64,000 bases of DNA from Colius striatus. Taxonomy: Eukaryota; Chordata; Aves; Coliiformes; Coliidae. Shown here piece after piece: positions 61,771 through 64,000 of this stretch (position 1 is the stretch's first letter; each line of letters opens with the position of its first letter). The notes beneath the pieces were generated by a model. The model had not been told where the DNA came from. It did no database searches and saw only the letters and a program-made list of their open reading frames with translations. The stretch covers positions 174,451,770 to 174,515,769 of the forward strand of contig NC_084759.1 of assembly GCF_028858725.1 (NCBI RefSeq). Reading direction: 5' to 3'. The position numbers were made by a program, and so were the translations under genes.

Positions 61771-63127
61771 ATAAAAAGAAGGGAAGGCAAATAAATAAAT
61801 CCCAAGAAAATTTTTAGTACAATTATTTTGTATAAAGCAAATGTATTAATTACCATCTTGAACTATGGGAACATTTCTGTTGTTCATAGTCAGAAAGCTT
61901 TAGTGAATGTGACAGAAACAGAACATAAAAAGAAAAGATCTCCAAGAGCACTAATATGGAAGATTATTTTCTCTCTCTGCAAATAAATTTCCAGTAAACA
62001 ATACACTCCATTTATGAAGATGCAGACTGACTGACATTCCAAGATGGGCTAAGTTGCAAGTGTGCAAACCTAGAGTAAGAGCCACATGGTCAGTGATGTT
62101 GCTTTAGATTCAGGCTGGGTCAGCTGAGGTCAGATTCCAGACAAATTGATGTCTATGCAAACAGAAAATGTAGATCTCCTTCCAGAAAGCTACCATTGCA
62201 CACATGAGGAATGTGTGAACACGGGGCTAATTCTGCAGGATTGCTCAGTGGCACAGAGTGTCAGGCATTCAAACAGTTAATTTATTACTGTTATCTGTGT
62301 CTGCATTGCGATTCTTAAGGCAAAAATCAATCATTTTCTTTGAAAATCCAGAGGGAAAGAAACACACGTGAAATATGAGAGGAGGTTATATGGTTTACAA
62401 AATACTGTCTTCACTCTGATTTCAGCTAAGGTCAAATTTTATAGATGAAGTATTACCCTTCTGAAAACTGTCTGCCTTATGTGTCTCAAGAGGTGGAATT
62501 TAAAAAGAAATCGGCTTAACTTAGTCTCTCAAAAGATTTATCTTTTCAAAGAATGTAGGCCGTGTGCACAGGATGGAGAACCATGCTGTGGGATGTGGTT
62601 ATTTGGAAAGGATTTGAGGGTTAGGAGAGAAAATTACTCATGCTGAGGTCCAAAAGCAATATACTAACACAATCCTTACATTTTTTAATGGGAATCATGA
62701 GTAGGAGCAAGAGAGTATGTTATGTGGAGGGAACAGTGTCTACTTTTGGTGTCCACTCGTTGAAAGGTGTTAAGAAACTCAGAGGAGTTTAATGCAGAAT
62801 AACAGACTAGGGAACAGGGGGAAGGAATGGAAAATGTCTTGAAAGACTGATCCAGCAGCTTAATATGTTTAATATAATGAAACAAAGGAATGTCATGGTC
62901 ACATCTCAGAGAAGACTTTATTCTACCTGATCGTAGATGATCTCATGTCATCTAGTGCAAACTACCTCTTCCAAGCTCACTCTGTAACTGATGGAAAGAG
63001 AAAGTATCACCACCCCAAGATGCTTTTCTTCCGAGAGAAAATAAATGTCCCAAACAGCTTGGACAAATCCTTATCCGTCTCCATGGACTACCAGAGGAAA
63101 CTAAAGGATTCATTCAATCTAGACACC
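61771..63127. other. Intergenic AT-rich sequence, nothing recognised
   Basis: No repeat terminus, RNA gene or convincing frame was recognised. Confidence 0.45.
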
Positions 63128-63612
63128 TGTCATGGTTTGGCCCAGCAGCTGCGGCTTCTGCCGATACAGGGTCCCTGGCTCGGGGCTTTAATGAAGTGAA
63201 TCTCTTCCCCTGGTCTGAGGCCAGCTTTAGCAAAATGAGTCTCTGCCCCTGATACGGGGTCATTGTCAAAATGAGTCTCTACCACTGATGTGGGGTCTTT
63301 AAAGAAATGAAAATAAATCTCAACTTCACCAGTTCTCTCTAGAATGCAGCACACCTCCTCCTCTCTTTCATCACTGACCTTGGAGTCCTCTTGGTTGTTT
63401 CTCTCACTGTTCCTACTCCTTGCACCACCACCAGCCAGAAGAAGAAGGGGCAGAAGAGGAAGAAACAGGAGAAGCCTCCTCTTCCAGCTTCTTCTTAAAA
63501 AGTGATCATGGAGGCGTCTAGTTGGCTCAGCCACAGAAGTGGGTCTGGCCCAGAGCCATCTTTACAGCCTCTTCCCCCTTACCAGAAAAGGCTGTCATGT
63601 CAAACCATGACA
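63128..63612 (-). mobile_element. Compact solo LTR with perfect 12-bp inverted ends
   Basis: It opens TGTCATGGTTTG and closes CAAACCATGACA, an exact 12-bp inverted repeat. Flanking 5-mers acacc (63123-63127) and gcacc (63613-63617) match at four of five positions. The stretch around 63355-63540 (CATCACTGACCTTGGAGTC, GGTTGTTTCTCTCACTGTTC, TTGGCTCAGCC) matches wording typical of an avian ERV LTR family. Part of 63155-63306 is a tandem array of about 36-40 bp units. The minus strand holds a 134-codon frame across most of the element (63130-63534) with a leucine-rich start. It is probably a by-product of the repeats. Orientation is taken from an ATGATCACTTTTTAAGAAG TATA-like context on the minus strand and is uncertain. 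Confidence 0.7.
63156..63306. repeat. ~37-bp tandem repeats inside the LTR
   Basis: Units begin AATGAGTCTCTGCCCCTGAT (63234), AATGAGTCTCTACCACTGAT (63270) and, more diverged, AAGTGAATCTCTTCCCCTGG (63194). A fourth, weaker unit may precede them. Each unit carries a GGGGTC/GGGGCTTTAA motif. On the minus strand they encode repeated ETHF/EIHF motifs. Confidence 0.65.
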
Positions 63613-64000
63613 GCACCTGATTCTGAGACACATAAATTAAGAGATAAATCTCCACATGTACTGCATAGGAGCAAAGTTACACAATAGCCCACTGAAGCAG
63701 ACCAGGGTTTGACGAGATGTATCAGCTAGAAGTTGAAGCTAGACTAACTCAGGTTATAAATAAAGTAAAAAGCTTTTTAAAAAGTATAAATAAAATTAAC
63801 AGCTGGATTTATTTACTAGAAAATGTAGAAAATCTTTCATGATTGATTGTTTTAAAATCAAGATTTGTGGGTTTTTCCCATAAAATGCTTCAGCTGAAAA
63901 AACTAATTTTTGTTAAGTCCTATATTTCATGTTAGTTTAGTAGTGGGATTCAACTGTCCTAAGTTAGGGATCTAAAAATATATAATTTACAACTAAAGTC
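63613..64000. other. AT-rich sequence to the window end, nothing recognised
   Basis: No feature was seen after the right end of the LTR. Confidence 0.45.

Overview
The window is vertebrate, almost certainly avian, nuclear DNA. It is AT-rich and gene-poor. It carries several CR1 LINE 3' ends of the bird type (they end in repeats of ATTCTATGA) and three LTRs of a kind abundant in bird genomes (TGTTGTGGTTTAA / TGTCATGGTTTGG termini). Base composition alone does not give the species.

The one certain protein-coding gene is AMIGO2, a single-pass neuronal LRR/Ig adhesion protein, on the + strand. Its whole 521-codon reading frame lies in one exon (43708-45273). A splice acceptor sits 73 bp before the ATG. 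The likely promoter and first non-coding exon are 6.5 kb upstream in a strong CpG island (about 36525-37560), with GC boxes, a TATA-like element and a consensus donor at 37181. Joining that donor to the acceptor gives a leader with two short upstream frames. The stop of the first overlaps the start of the second (ATGA), and the second runs 7 nt past the AMIGO2 ATG.

The same island has a perfect GAG|GTAAGT donor on the minus strand at 37309. This suggests a divergent transcript running left. In mammals PCED1B lies head-to-head with AMIGO2, so the left 36 kb may be PCED1B 5' intron. Its coding exon would be a long open frame, and none is present here.

Layout: 1-36500 is AT-rich non-coding sequence with CR1 fragments at 1.4, 18.9, 24.5 and 26.3 kb, an LTR at 23.6-24.4 kb, and some weak minus-strand exon candidates (12.2-12.3, 23.3 and 27.5 kb). 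The CpG island and AMIGO2 exon 1 lie at 36.5-37.6 kb, followed by an AMIGO2 intron to 43.6 kb. AMIGO2 coding sequence is at 43.7-45.3 kb. Its 3' flank has several AATAAA signals and an inverted pair of CR1 pieces at 46.3 and 46.7-47.2 kb. From 47.3 to 64 kb the sequence is intergenic, with LTRs at 58.3-58.9 and 63.1-63.6 kb and a CR1 at 61.3-61.8 kb. No tRNA, rRNA or CRISPR was recognised. No exon of SLC38A4, the expected neighbour on the right, was recognised.
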